DNA of 64,000 bases from Gemmatimonadota bacterium. Lineage in GTDB: Bacteria > Gemmatimonadota > Gemmatimonadetes > Gemmatimonadales > GWC2-71-9. Below the pieces are notes generated by a model, which was not told the DNA's origin, did no database searches, and saw only the letters and a list, made by a program, of their open reading frames with translations. Both the position numbers and the translations under genes were made by a program. The DNA is taken from contig JANYLJ010000003.1 of assembly GCA_025357945.1 (NCBI GenBank), positions 1 to 64,000 on the forward strand. Reading direction: 5' to 3'. Positions 1-8,391 of this stretch are shown here, piece by piece. Position 1 is the first letter of the stretch; each line of letters starts with the position of its first letter.

Positions 1-70
1 CCAGGGCGGTCCGGGCCAGGGCCAACCCAATTCCGCTCGAGTGGCCGACAATCAAGTAGGTCCGTTTCAT
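1..70 (-). CDS. Short-chain dehydrogenase/reductase, N-terminal fragment (cut by window edge)
   Basis: The reverse strand opens with ATG at 70 and reads MKRTYLIVGHSSGIGLALAR before leaving the window. The glycine-rich run VGHSSGIG right after a hydrophobic beta strand is the NAD(P)-binding signature of the SDR family (usually TGxxxGIG). Only 23 codons are present, so the substrate and the catalytic YxxxK cannot be seen. It is divergent from the DoxX-like gene, with about 135 bases between the two starts. Confidence 0.7.
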   Translation of the reverse strand, partial: MKRTYLIVGHSSGIGLALARTAL

Positions 71-205
71 CGGGCATAACACACCGAGGGGCGAGGACCG
101 TCGGGTAGCGCGCGGTAATCTATCCGAGGTGCCGCTTGCGAATATCCGGGGAACGGTCGACGTTTAAGGTCCGATCATTCAATCCGGTCATGATTGGAGG
201 TTACT

Positions 206-565
206 GTGTTGGGCATTCACGATCTATCGATCGCGCTACAGGCGCTGGTTGCCGCGTCGGTCTTCTTCGTCTGGGTGGTTCGTTATCCCAACATCGTCGA
301 GGAATTCAAGCAGTGGGGGCTGCCCGGGTGGTTGCGGGATTCGGTGGGCATTGCGAAGCTGACCTTCGCATTGCTACTGGTGATCGGGATCGAGCGACGG
401 CAGTTCGCCGTCGTCGGTGGCATCGGACTCGGCCTGCTCATGGTCGCCGCGTTCAGCACCCATGTTCGGGCCAGGAGCCCGGTGCGCAAGATGCTGCCAT
501 CAGTGACACTATTCGCACTCTCCCTGCTGATCGCCGGGATCAACTATTGGTTTCTGACCACCTAG
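206..565 (+). CDS. DoxX-like small four-helix membrane protein
   Basis: A protein of about 119 residues with four hydrophobic segments, a charged PNIVEEFKQWGLPGW stretch after the first helix, and the small-residue helix VVGGIGLGLLMVAAF before a short basic loop. This is the usual layout of DoxX-like (DoxX_2) proteins, integral membrane proteins of poorly defined function sometimes tied to redox stress. I chose GTG at 206 because TGGAGG at 195-200 sits five bases upstream; the in-frame TTG at 194 has no such site. Two more small membrane-protein genes follow. The family call rests on helix pattern, so it is moderate. Confidence 0.6.
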   Translation: MLGIHDLSIALQALVAASVFFVWVVRYPNIVEEFKQWGLPGWLRDSVGIAKLTFALLLVIGIERRQFAVVGGIGLGLLMVAAFSTHVRARSPVRKMLPSVTLFALSLLIAGINYWFLTT

Positions 566-607
566 CTCGACCAGCTGTGCCCTCGACAACTCCTTGGAGT
601 TTCCCAC

Positions 608-799
608 ATGCAACGCCAAAAGCGCCGTCTCCGCGCCGCCCTGGCCATTCTCGGCGCAGCGTTCACTTCATTTCTCCTTTCCGTCACGTTGTGGTTTACC
701 GGTAGCCACGAGCAGGGCCTCTTCGTCGGTCTTTGGGTGCCTTCTATTCTTTCTTTCGGTGCAGTAGGGCTTCTGATGATAGGCAATCGGCATGAGTAA
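608..799 (+). CDS. Small two-helix membrane protein, unknown function
   Basis: 63 residues: a basic N-terminus (MQRQKRRLR) and two predicted transmembrane helices, roughly residues 9-30 and 38-58. A ribosome site TTGGAG lies about 10 bases before the ATG. The stop overlaps the ATG of the next small gene by eight bases, so the two are probably translated together. I do not recognise a family. Confidence 0.5.
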   Translation: MQRQKRRLRAALAILGAAFTSFLLSVTLWFTGSHEQGLFVGLWVPSILSFGAVGLLMIGNRHE

Positions 800-944
800 C
801 CTTGGCTTGTTCGTTGTAGGCTTGGTGCTCACGATTCCCGCGGCGACCGGTGTCGTGGGGCTGGTGCTCGCCGCGATCGCGGACGGCCGCGAAAACGACC
901 GGATTCAGGCGGAGCGATCCTCGGAGAGCAAGCCGACCCGGTGA
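792..944 (+). CDS. 50-residue single-pass membrane peptide
   Basis: A short frame starting ATGAGTAAC inside the last codons of the preceding gene and ending TGA at 944. The product has one long hydrophobic helix (about residues 4-30, LFVVGLVLTIPAATGVVGL) followed by a charged tail rich in Arg, Glu and Asp. The eight-base overlap with the upstream membrane-protein gene and the transmembrane-plus-charged-tail pattern argue for a real coupled gene. No family is recognised, and chance cannot be excluded for so short a frame. Confidence 0.4.
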   Translation: MSNLGLFVVGLVLTIPAATGVVGLVLAAIADGRENDRIQAERSSESKPTR

Positions 945-1052
945 GGCCGACGTGTCCGGGCGCCAGATTGGGATCGAGCGGAGTGTCAGCCACAGGAGTC
1001 ACTCGCCAGCAATTCGTTATCCGCCGCCGACCACGTTGGCGTCGTGCGCCCC

Positions 1053-2744
1053 TTAGTGACGGGTGGCTTGTCTCCACGCGGAGAGCAGAGCATTGATTGC
1101 CGTCACTGAATCTGTCGAACCGGCCCTCGGCCGCCGCAGACCGTCGCTCGGGCAGGCCGCCATCGACGCGGCGATCGCGTCCGTCATGCCGGTGACGGCA
1201 AACGCTGCGGCGTGCGCGCCAGATGAATACTCGCTGAACGCAAAGACGAAGGTGCGACTGGCAGCGATGCGATTCGCCAACGATTTCCGGGCGCCATTAC
1301 TGCCGCGGAAATAGCTGAAGCTGTGCATCCCCTGCGAAGTGACCCACCAGGTATCAGACGTGATGGGGCCGCCATCAAGACGGTAGCTCACTGCTCCACT
1401 GGCCGGGAAAGAGCCTTGCGTGACAACGCCCACGACGAAGGTGCCGGATCCGCAGCCAATCAAGAGGTTCGGGTACCCTGACCGCGGGACCTGATTGGTG
1501 GCGCGGTTGGTGGATTCCAGGGCTGCCCCAATCGTCGAGCCGTTGCCGAAGGGAAGCCAGTCGTAGCTGGTGACAGCATAGGTGGCGGTCATGTTCTCCG
1601 ACTTCGCCTGGATCACCACGATGCCTGGTCCCGCGGTGACTAACCTGCCCGAACCGTCCATGCTCGCTGCCCCACTGAGTACGCTCCAGGTAACTCCGCG
1701 CGCCACAGGCGTGCCGTCGGCCAGCCGCGGACGGGCTGTGTACGCGTTCAGCACTCCGGCCTTCGCTCGGGACGGGCCGACGATGGAAACCGACGCCACA
1801 GGCGGTCGCAGTGGCAGCGGCAGCGGCGGCGGTGGCGGTGGCGGCGGTGGCGGCGGCGGCGGTGGTGGTGGTGGCGGTGGTGGTGGTGGCGGCGCCATCG
1901 GAGCCGGCACGGTCACGGTCACATCGGCCGCGGAGGTCAGCTTGCCCTTGCGGCCGTACGCGACAACCTGCGCGGTCCCCGGCCCAGCTGCAGTATACAA
2001 GCCGGTCAGCGAGTCGAGCGTACCCGGACCAGTCAGGCGAAATAGCACGCCATCGGCGCCGCCACAGTACACGGCAGTGGCCGAGTACGTCTCGGTCTGG
2101 CCCGGCTGAAGCGTTGCGGACGATGGCCGGATGGTGATCCCGTCAGCGGCGTGGTGACAACCGTGTCCACCGAGCAGGAAGTCCACACCGATCTGCCCGC
2201 CAGCGTAGGTGTTCAGGACGTCGAAGGTGCCTTTGGGCAGGATGTCGAGCGTCCCGTCGAGGCGGACGCTGAGCGACCGCGATGCCCGCCAGCGGAAGCC
2301 GGCCGTGCCGCCCACGCCAAGCTTGCTGTTCTGGATCGTCTTCGACAGGCGCTGGTCACTGACACCAACACCGATCAGGAAAAAGAACCGGTTGCTGAGC
2401 GGCGCGTTGTACACCAGCTGCAGATGAATCGGGGTGTACAGCAGCGGGCACGACAAACTATTCGGCGGGGTGCAGGAAATCAGCGGCTTCGATGGCGCAA
2501 CGTCGAACGGGTTGCTGGACGCGTCGAGTTCGACGGCGAGATTCCTTGCCACGAAGAGGCCGATTCGCCCGCCGCCGCCCCGCCGGTCGCTCGTCGTATT
2601 CGTGACCAGGTAGGCCGTTGTCGGACGGTTGTATCGCCCGAAGGCGCCAATCTCGAAGGTGCCCTTCTCGATGCCTCTGCCCTGACCCGCCAGTGTACTG
2701 GCTGCTATCAACAAGGCGGTCACTGCCAGCCCGACGCGACGCAT
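1053..2744 (-). CDS. Surface protein: N-terminal beta-barrel, Ig-like domain, polyproline linker, second Ig-like domain
   Basis: 563 residues from ATG at 2744, which has GAGGAGGG just upstream; a longer frame to 2777 lacks that site. A signal peptide (about 1-22, ending near LAGQG) leads into some 180 residues typical of an outer-membrane barrel, with alternating strands ending near GVDFLLGG. Next come a bacterial Ig-like (BIG2-type) module, exactly 23 consecutive prolines (residues 285-307) followed by LPLPLRPP, a second Ig-like module (VASVSIVGPSRAKAG to about 400) and a C-terminal domain of unknown type. The architecture suggests an exported protein with an exposed stalk. No enzyme motif is visible. 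The binding partner is unknown. Confidence 0.6.
   Translation of the reverse strand: MRRVGLAVTALLIAASTLAGQGRGIEKGTFEIGAFGRYNRPTTAYLVTNTTSDRRGGGGRIGLFVARNLAVELDASSNPFDVAPSKPLISCTPPNSLSCPLLYTPIHLQLVYNAPLSNRFFFLIGVGVSDQRLSKTIQNSKLGVGGTAGFRWRASRSLSVRLDGTLDILPKGTFDVLNTYAGGQIGVDFLLGGHGCHHAADGITIRPSSATLQPGQTETYSATAVYCGGADGVLFRLTGPGTLDSLTGLYTAAGPGTAQVVAYGRKGKLTSAADVTVTVPAPMAPPPPPPPPPPPPPPPPPPPPPPPLPLPLRPPVASVSIVGPSRAKAGVLNAYTARPRLADGTPVARGVTWSVLSGAASMDGSGRLVTAGPGIVVIQAKSENMTATYAVTSYDWLPFGNGSTIGAALESTNRATNQVPRSGYPNLLIGCGSGTFVVGVVTQGSFPASGAVSYRLDGGPITSDTWWVTSQGMHSFSYFRGSNGARKSLANRIAASRTFVFAFSEYSSGAHAAAFAVTGMTDAIAASMAACPSDGLRRPRAGSTDSVTAINALLSAWRQATRH
1824..1892. repeat. GGN/CCN trinucleotide tract encoding 23 prolines
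   Basis: Twenty-three uninterrupted CGG/TGG triplets on the + strand (CCG/CCA proline codons on the - strand), mixed between the two codons. It lies inside the surface-protein gene at 1053-2744. Because the unit is three bases, length change would alter the linker but not the frame. Confidence 0.9.
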
Positions 2745-2795
2745 CCGACCCTCCTCGTTACGCTTTGCCCGACACATTCCCCTGAAGTCGCCGGT

Positions 2796-2821
2796 CGCCG
2801 GTCGCCGATGGTGAACCGGCG
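2796..2821 (-). terminator. Hairpin after the Wzi-like gene (possible terminator)
   Basis: CGCCGGT at 2796-2802 pairs with ACCGGCG at 2815-2821, six bases beyond the stop of the leftward Wzi-like gene. No U-run follows, so termination is only suggested. The neighbouring text also repeats GTCGCCG, a GC-rich spacer motif. Confidence 0.35.
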
Positions 2822-2826
2822 CAACC

Positions 2827-4344
2827 CTAGTGGGAGAGTACGCCGCCGAGGCGGAAGCCGATAGTGGCCTGGACTCGCCCGACGAATGCCGTCGCTCCTG
2901 AGTTGCGCACGTGCTGGATCCCAGCCTGTCCGGTCACCGCCACGCCACGTTCTTCGCCGCTCACGCCCACTGTGGCCTGCCAGGTGTCGCGCCGCGTCCC
3001 GATGAACAACGTCGGGAGCCTGGCTGCGGTGCTGGCGTCGGGAAAGGGGTCGTTGATTTGCCCCTGGCCCTGCCGGCGCAGGTCGAGCTGCGGGGTCACC
3101 AGCCAATGATCACGAACCGGCACCGAGACGCTCACGGAAAATTGATCGTTGTCGATGAAGTTGCGCCCGATACCCACGCCGGCATCGGTGAAGTTCTCGT
3201 TGACATTGGCGGTGTGATACGCCAGCGAGGAGTTCATCGCATAACTCGCCCGCCACGCGAGCTCGCCCGCGAGCGCGCCCGAAGCCACGACGCCGAGCCC
3301 GAAGCGGTGCGGGTAGGGATTCGCCGGGTCGAAGGTCCAGTCGTCGATCGCTCCCTGCACCTCGAGCCGGAGCTGGTTCACCGGTCGCCACGTCGCGTCG
3401 CCACCGAGCATCACGTTGCGCCGGTCGCCGATGCCGAACTGGCGTCCGAACGTCATCAGGATGAAGGGATTGAGGATCGTCGGGTCCGGGGCCCCGCCAC
3501 TGCGCTGGGAGACCGATGATTCCCACACGGCAAGATCGAGGTTGTCGCGCACGCGAACCTGCAAGCGGTGGGTTGCAAAGAGCCGAGTCACCACGGTACC
3601 GCTGTCGGTCACGCCATCGCTCAACGGTGCCACCAGCGCCTCTAACCGGATGGTCCGGTTGCCCAACCAGAACGACAGATCGGTGCGCGGATAGCCGTAG
3701 TCACTGATCGGAATGCCGGGCATGCCCACCGGCCCCCAGTTGCGCGACATCTGGCCCAGATGTACGCCGCCCCACTGCCACTCGGCGGTGGCGTACGCGG
3801 CCACGAGCCGGAAGTGGTTGAGCTCATTGACCGATCCGTATGGACGATAATCCGGGTCGTCCCTCAGGCGAGGCTCGTACGCCGGGCGCAGATTGACCGT
3901 GACCGCACCGAGACCCATCGTGAACGCCACATCGACATAGGCCTGAAGATTGCCCACGCCGCCGAGTGCCGGCAGATCCCGCCGGCCCTGAGTATAGGCC
4001 TGAACGCCGCCGCGGGGTGCCACACGCCACCAGGCTTCCGACGGCGGCAGTTCCCAGGCGCGCAGCAGCTCACGCACCCGGCGCGCGCTCGAGCTGGTCG
4101 AGTCGCGTGCCGCGGCGGCGTGCAGCGCGGCGGCGACACTACGCTGCAGCAACGGCCGCACCTGTGGCGAGGGGTCCTTCACCTCGCCGCGTGCGATCAG
4201 CAGCTCCAGCATCGGCAGGCGCGGATCATCGAGTGCGATATACGGTGAGCCCTGTGCGGTGCCACGGTGTGCCATGACTGTTGCGGCGAAGGCGAGCAGT
4301 ACGACGATCAATCGCCAACGAGTGGAGACCACGCCGGCAATCAT
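2827..4344 (-). CDS. Capsule assembly Wzi-like outer-membrane protein
   Basis: 505 residues from ATG at 4344. The frame stays open upstream but runs into the export gene. A signal peptide (about 1-31, hydrophobic VVLLAFAATVMA) is followed by a helical stretch and then a strand-rich barrel. SRNWGPVGMPGIPISDYGY resembles the conserved WGPG region of the Wzi/capsule-assembly family, which anchors capsule polysaccharide at the cell surface. It starts 13 bases after the stop of the SLBB export gene, so the two form an operon. The family call is by motif and context. Confidence 0.6.
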   Translation of the reverse strand: MIAGVVSTRWRLIVVLLAFAATVMAHRGTAQGSPYIALDDPRLPMLELLIARGEVKDPSPQVRPLLQRSVAAALHAAAARDSTSSSARRVRELLRAWELPPSEAWWRVAPRGGVQAYTQGRRDLPALGGVGNLQAYVDVAFTMGLGAVTVNLRPAYEPRLRDDPDYRPYGSVNELNHFRLVAAYATAEWQWGGVHLGQMSRNWGPVGMPGIPISDYGYPRTDLSFWLGNRTIRLEALVAPLSDGVTDSGTVVTRLFATHRLQVRVRDNLDLAVWESSVSQRSGGAPDPTILNPFILMTFGRQFGIGDRRNVMLGGDATWRPVNQLRLEVQGAIDDWTFDPANPYPHRFGLGVVASGALAGELAWRASYAMNSSLAYHTANVNENFTDAGVGIGRNFIDNDQFSVSVSVPVRDHWLVTPQLDLRRQGQGQINDPFPDASTAARLPTLFIGTRRDTWQATVGVSGEERGVAVTGQAGIQHVRNSGATAFVGRVQATIGFRLGGVLSH

Positions 4345-4357
4345 CTGCTGCACTCGC

Positions 4358-6799
4358 CTATTTGAACCGGACCAGCGCGATGATGATCGTCGCGGTGCTC
4401 GCCAGCATCGTCGCGATCGCGGCGATGATCGACATATTGTCGCGCGGCGGCCGGTCGGGCTTGACGGGAACTGACACCACAGAACCCGGCGTCGGTGTGG
4501 GCGAGTGGCCGGCGAAGAACAGGAAGCCGCCCTGCCGGGTTTCGGTCTTGCCGTTGGCGTGCCGTACGCTGGCCCGGCCGCGGTTCCCGTTTTGCGCCAC
4601 GCCGCCCGCCGCGCCGATGTAGTAATCCAACCCCTTGCCCGGCTCCCACAGTACGCTGCCGGGCGAGTTGACCGCACCGTCGATGCGCACGCTCGGCTGG
4701 TATTCGGGGATGATGATGCGGTCGCCTGGTCGGAGCCCGATATCCTGCTCTGATCCCGGCTTGCGGAGTGCCCGCGGCAGGTCCACATCCAGCTGGCCAA
4801 CGCCGTCCACGTCACGGGTGAATCTGACGCCAGCGGGATAGGCGCGATCGGTCATGCCACCGGCACGGGCGAGGAGGTCGGTCAGGCGATCGGTCTTGGT
4901 GCGCAGCGAATACGTGCCGGGAAACCGCACTTCGCCACCGATCGATACGGTGCGCTGGTAGGCGAAGTCGGGCTGCCGGAAGATCAGCACATTATCCCAC
5001 GGCGCCAGCGGAACCTCTGGTGCGCCCGAGCGCCGGAACGCGGTGCCCGGCGGGCCGATGTAGCGGCCCAGGCTGTCGCGGTCGAACAGGTACGTCGAAT
5101 CGAGCGGCACGCGAAGAGTCGTTGCCAGCTGACCGGCGCTGCGATCGGTTGGCAGCCGGGCGATTTCGGCGGAGTCGAGTGACGCACCAGCGATCAGCCC
5201 ATGCGCCTGGAGTACCAGGTCGCGCAGCGTCATTCCTTCGCGCCACGGCACGATCGCCGGCAGGTTCACCGCGCCGACGATTGAAACAGTGCGGATCGGC
5301 CGCATGTCGAGCCGGTTGTAGATCACGATGGAGTCGCGATCCTCGAGCGCCGGGTCGGCCGGCCACGGTGCGGCGCTGTCGGCCGGCAGTGCCACCGGTA
5401 TCATGCGACGAGTCTGGTCCGCCCGGTTGAGCCGCGAGATATGCGCCCGGCCGGCGTACGTGGCCGGCTGCAAACCGCCGGCGCGGACGACGAGCCGCGA
5501 CAGGGTCAGGCCGGGCTCGATGCCGAACTTGCCTGGCAGGTACACGCTGCCGCGGATCTCGACATAGTTCCGCTCGGCGTCGCCTACGCTGAACACCCGG
5601 ACGGTGTCGCCGTCTTCGACCGCGAAGGGCGGAATCATCCCGCCGGGAAGCGGCACGTCGACGGTCACGCGTTGCGAACCGCCAGCGAGGCGCTGGGCCG
5701 GCGGGACCACCCGTTCGATCGATACCCGCGTCCGGGCGGCGTCGGCATCAAGCCCACCCGCGGCGGCGAGTACGTCGGCGAGCGTCTCGTTCGCGGCGAC
5801 GTCGTACGAGGCCGGGCGCAGCACGCTACCCCGGACCGTGACGCGGCGCTCGCGCACCCCGACGTACACCACGTCACCATTCTCGACGCGCAGGTCGCTC
5901 CTCGTGTCACCCTTGAGCAGGTAATCATAGAGGTCGAACGTGGCCACCTTGGTGCCGTTGCGTCGCACTGTGACGGCGCGCGGGTTCGCCCGCTCGGTCA
6001 CGCCGCCCGCGGTGTACAGCGCGGTGAGCACCGTACCGAGCGCACTCACCTGGTACGCGCCGGGCTGGTTCACTTCGCCCACGACGTGCACCTGCACCGC
6101 GCGTACGTTGGCGACGGAGAGGTCGAACTGGGTCGTCGCATTCGCTCCGCGGCGCACGCCGGAGTAGACGCGGCCGAGCCGGTCGTAGAGGACGTTGCGC
6201 GCCTGATCGAGCGTGAGGTTGGACAGGAACACCTGACCCACCTGCGGGATCAGCACGAACCCTTCGCGGGTGATCGAAAGCTGGTGGGTCAGCTCGACGT
6301 CGCCGGTGAGGATCAGGACGAGTACGTCACCGGGTCCGAGGCGATAGTCGGGCGGCACCGGGCCCGAGAGCAGCGGCAGGAACTGGGTGGTGCTGCGACG
6401 GAACACGTCGACACCGAACACGCCGCTCGGCGGTTGTGCCGGCGCGCGGCGAACGCCGGTATCCACTGACATGGGGGGCGGCGGGGTCGGGGCGAGGCCG
6501 AGAGCCTTGATCGCCGCGGCCTGGCTATCGGTGACGGCGCGCAGCGGCGGCAGTGAGGATTGGTCGGCGAGGAACGGATCGAGCAGTGTCGCGTCGTACC
6601 CGCTCGCCTTGAGTCGGGCCCGGATCTGTTCCGGCGTGAGGCCGGACTCCTTGATGCGGGCGCGGACGGCGTCGGCGTTGCCCGGCAGTTGCAGGGCGGC
6701 CTGGACCTGAGCTTGCGACGGTTGTTGTGCGGCGAGCGGGTTGGCGAAGGACAGCAGGGCGATCACCGCCAGCCAGCGCGGCACGGATCGATTGAGCAT
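4358..6799 (-). CDS. Polysaccharide export protein with multiple SLBB domains (Wza-like)
   Basis: 813 residues with a Sec signal peptide (1-24, ending ANPLAAQQ). A proline-rich linker precedes the polysaccharide-export domain (YRLGPGDVLVLILTG, about 150-240). Repeated SLBB beta-grasp units follow, each recognisable by a 'VxVxGxVxxPGxY' core (for example VHVVGEVNQPGAYQV and IRGSVYLPGKFGI) and an 'LxDLVxxAGGL' helix. One hydrophobic helix ends the chain (SIIAAIATMLASTATIIIAL). It is roughly twice the length of E. coli Wza and has no lipobox cysteine. It should form the outer-membrane or periplasm-spanning conduit for the glycan made by the genes at 7373-21169. Confidence 0.8.
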   Translation of the reverse strand: MLNRSVPRWLAVIALLSFANPLAAQQPSQAQVQAALQLPGNADAVRARIKESGLTPEQIRARLKASGYDATLLDPFLADQSSLPPLRAVTDSQAAAIKALGLAPTPPPPMSVDTGVRRAPAQPPSGVFGVDVFRRSTTQFLPLLSGPVPPDYRLGPGDVLVLILTGDVELTHQLSITREGFVLIPQVGQVFLSNLTLDQARNVLYDRLGRVYSGVRRGANATTQFDLSVANVRAVQVHVVGEVNQPGAYQVSALGTVLTALYTAGGVTERANPRAVTVRRNGTKVATFDLYDYLLKGDTRSDLRVENGDVVYVGVRERRVTVRGSVLRPASYDVAANETLADVLAAAGGLDADAARTRVSIERVVPPAQRLAGGSQRVTVDVPLPGGMIPPFAVEDGDTVRVFSVGDAERNYVEIRGSVYLPGKFGIEPGLTLSRLVVRAGGLQPATYAGRAHISRLNRADQTRRMIPVALPADSAAPWPADPALEDRDSIVIYNRLDMRPIRTVSIVGAVNLPAIVPWREGMTLRDLVLQAHGLIAGASLDSAEIARLPTDRSAGQLATTLRVPLDSTYLFDRDSLGRYIGPPGTAFRRSGAPEVPLAPWDNVLIFRQPDFAYQRTVSIGGEVRFPGTYSLRTKTDRLTDLLARAGGMTDRAYPAGVRFTRDVDGVGQLDVDLPRALRKPGSEQDIGLRPGDRIIIPEYQPSVRIDGAVNSPGSVLWEPGKGLDYYIGAAGGVAQNGNRGRASVRHANGKTETRQGGFLFFAGHSPTPTPGSVVSVPVKPDRPPRDNMSIIAAIATMLASTATIIIALVRFK

Positions 6800-6899
6800 G
6801 GGTGGTAACCTAACTGCCGTATCAGGGCATCAGTGGGGAGTCAGGCGCCCGTGCCACGGCGGCTTGACGGGGTCGCTGGCTGCCCGGTCTATTGCACCG

Positions 6900-7262
6900 G
6901 TGAACTCCATTCGTCATACACTCTTTGTCCTGTACGTTGCGGCCATGGTGCTGGCCTTTCTGCTGCCGGTGCCGACGGTGCCGATTCCGTTACCCAACCA
7001 GTTCGACAAGATGGTCCATTTCGGGATCTTTCTCGGGTTCGCGCTGCTGCTCCACCTTGACCGGCGACCGAGGCTCGGGATCACGCTGTTGGTGTCGCTG
7101 GCGTTCGCGGGCGGGATCGAGTTGGTGCAGTCGCTGCTGCCATACCGGAGCGGGGATTGGCGGGATTTCGCGGCCGGAGGCGCAGGGGCGGGGCTGGGAG
7201 TGGTGCTGGTGGTTCTGCTCAGGCGGCGCACGGGCAGCGTTGGGGATTCGGAGGCATCGTAG
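6900..7262 (+). CDS. VanZ-like membrane protein
   Basis: 120 residues with four hydrophobic segments. The VanZ pattern is clear: FDKMVHFGIFLGFALLLHL, then GGIELVQSLLPYRSGDWRDF, then a small-residue helix. VanZ-like proteins are common beside exopolysaccharide genes but their chemistry is undefined. GTG at 6900 is the best start because the protein then opens with a short basic segment before helix 1; there is no strong ribosome site, so the start is uncertain. It is divergent from the SLBB export gene with about 100 bases between them. Confidence 0.7.
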   Translation: MNSIRHTLFVLYVAAMVLAFLLPVPTVPIPLPNQFDKMVHFGIFLGFALLLHLDRRPRLGITLLVSLAFAGGIELVQSLLPYRSGDWRDFAAGGAGAGLGVVLVVLLRRRTGSVGDSEAS

Positions 7263-7372
7263 GCGGTCGTGCGAGGTTACGGCGTGAAGTGTGGGGCACC
7301 GCTTGTTGCAGCGCCCAATCCGGCAGCCTAGCTTTGCAGACACCATCGCAACCTGGGTATTCGACGACGCGC

Positions 7373-8302
7373 GTGAATTCACCCCCACAGCAGATCCTGC
7401 GCGACCATTGGCGGTTCATCGGCGCAATTGCCGTTGCCTTCGCTGCAGTCACCGCGGTTGTTGTAATCCGGTCCCCTCGAGAATTCATCGCGCACGGCTC
7501 CTTCCTGCCGCAAGGTGGTGATGCGTCACGGTCCCGATTGACGGGCCTTGCTGCGCAATTCGGGATCAACGTTCCGTCGGGTGACCGCGGTCAATCGCCG
7601 GATTTTTTCGCCGAGCTCGTGAAGTCGCGCACAGTGCTTGACAGCGCCGTGGCGCGTGGTGACAACGACTCAACGGGAGCGGGGAGCCGATCAATAGAAT
7701 TGGCGCGTCTGTTCAATATCGCGGAAGAGGATCCGGATGTCCGCCACGACAGGTTGATCGATGCGGTAAACCGCCGCCTGCTCGTCATCGCCGGCCTCCG
7801 GACCGGTATTGTCGCGATCGACTTTCGGGCCCCTTCGAGGCAGGTCGCGACGAACATGGTCGCGAACATTATCGAGCAGGTCAACCGATTCGTCGTCGCG
7901 TCCAAGCGGCGTCAGGCAGCCGAAGAGGGCACGTTCGCCCAACAACGGCTTGATAACGCGAATCAAGAGTTGCGAAAAGCGGAGGATTCGCTGGTTGCGT
8001 TCAGCGAGGCAAACCGGATAGCAGGCGCGCCGCGTCTACAGGTCGATCGTGAACGCCTCCAGCGCAGCATCGATATTCGGCAGCAAGTGGTGACAACCAT
8101 CGCCCAGCTCTACGAACAAGCTCGGATCGACGCGCAGCGGCGCACGCCGTCGATCGTACTTATCGATGCGCCTGCGTCGCTCGCACGGCCGTTGTCGAGA
8201 CACCTGCTTTCCAAGGTCGGAATCGCCGCGATCCTGGGCGCCGTATTCGCTCTGGCGGGCTTGGTCGCGGACGACAAACGCACGCCACAACCGTCGGGGT
8301 GA
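7373..8302 (+). CDS. Wzz-type chain-length determinant-like membrane protein
   Basis: About 309 residues from GTG at 7373: transmembrane helix near 15-33 (FIGAIAVAFAAVTAVVVI), a periplasmic region with long charged helices (heptad-like around TFAQQRLDNANQELRKAEDSL), and a second transmembrane helix near 285-302 before a short cytoplasmic tail. That two-helix layout with a coiled periplasmic core is typical of Wzz/polysaccharide co-polymerases, which set glycan length. No C-terminal tyrosine kinase domain is fused. It opens the lower-GC glycan block. Translation may start elsewhere, as no good ribosome site is visible. Confidence 0.65.
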   Translation: MNSPPQQILRDHWRFIGAIAVAFAAVTAVVVIRSPREFIAHGSFLPQGGDASRSRLTGLAAQFGINVPSGDRGQSPDFFAELVKSRTVLDSAVARGDNDSTGAGSRSIELARLFNIAEEDPDVRHDRLIDAVNRRLLVIAGLRTGIVAIDFRAPSRQVATNMVANIIEQVNRFVVASKRRQAAEEGTFAQQRLDNANQELRKAEDSLVAFSEANRIAGAPRLQVDRERLQRSIDIRQQVVTTIAQLYEQARIDAQRRTPSIVLIDAPASLARPLSRHLLSKVGIAAILGAVFALAGLVADDKRTPQPSG

Positions 8303-8391
8303 TCGCCGCAGCGGACGGCGCTTCACCGATGAGCGCCTAGCCGATGCCCACGTATTGATTCGCAGGAAACCCTTTCCATGCTGAGTCCCGC

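Noticed and set aside
1824-1892. GGN tract as an on/off phase-variation locus
   Set aside because: Triplet units cannot shift the frame; only linker length could change.
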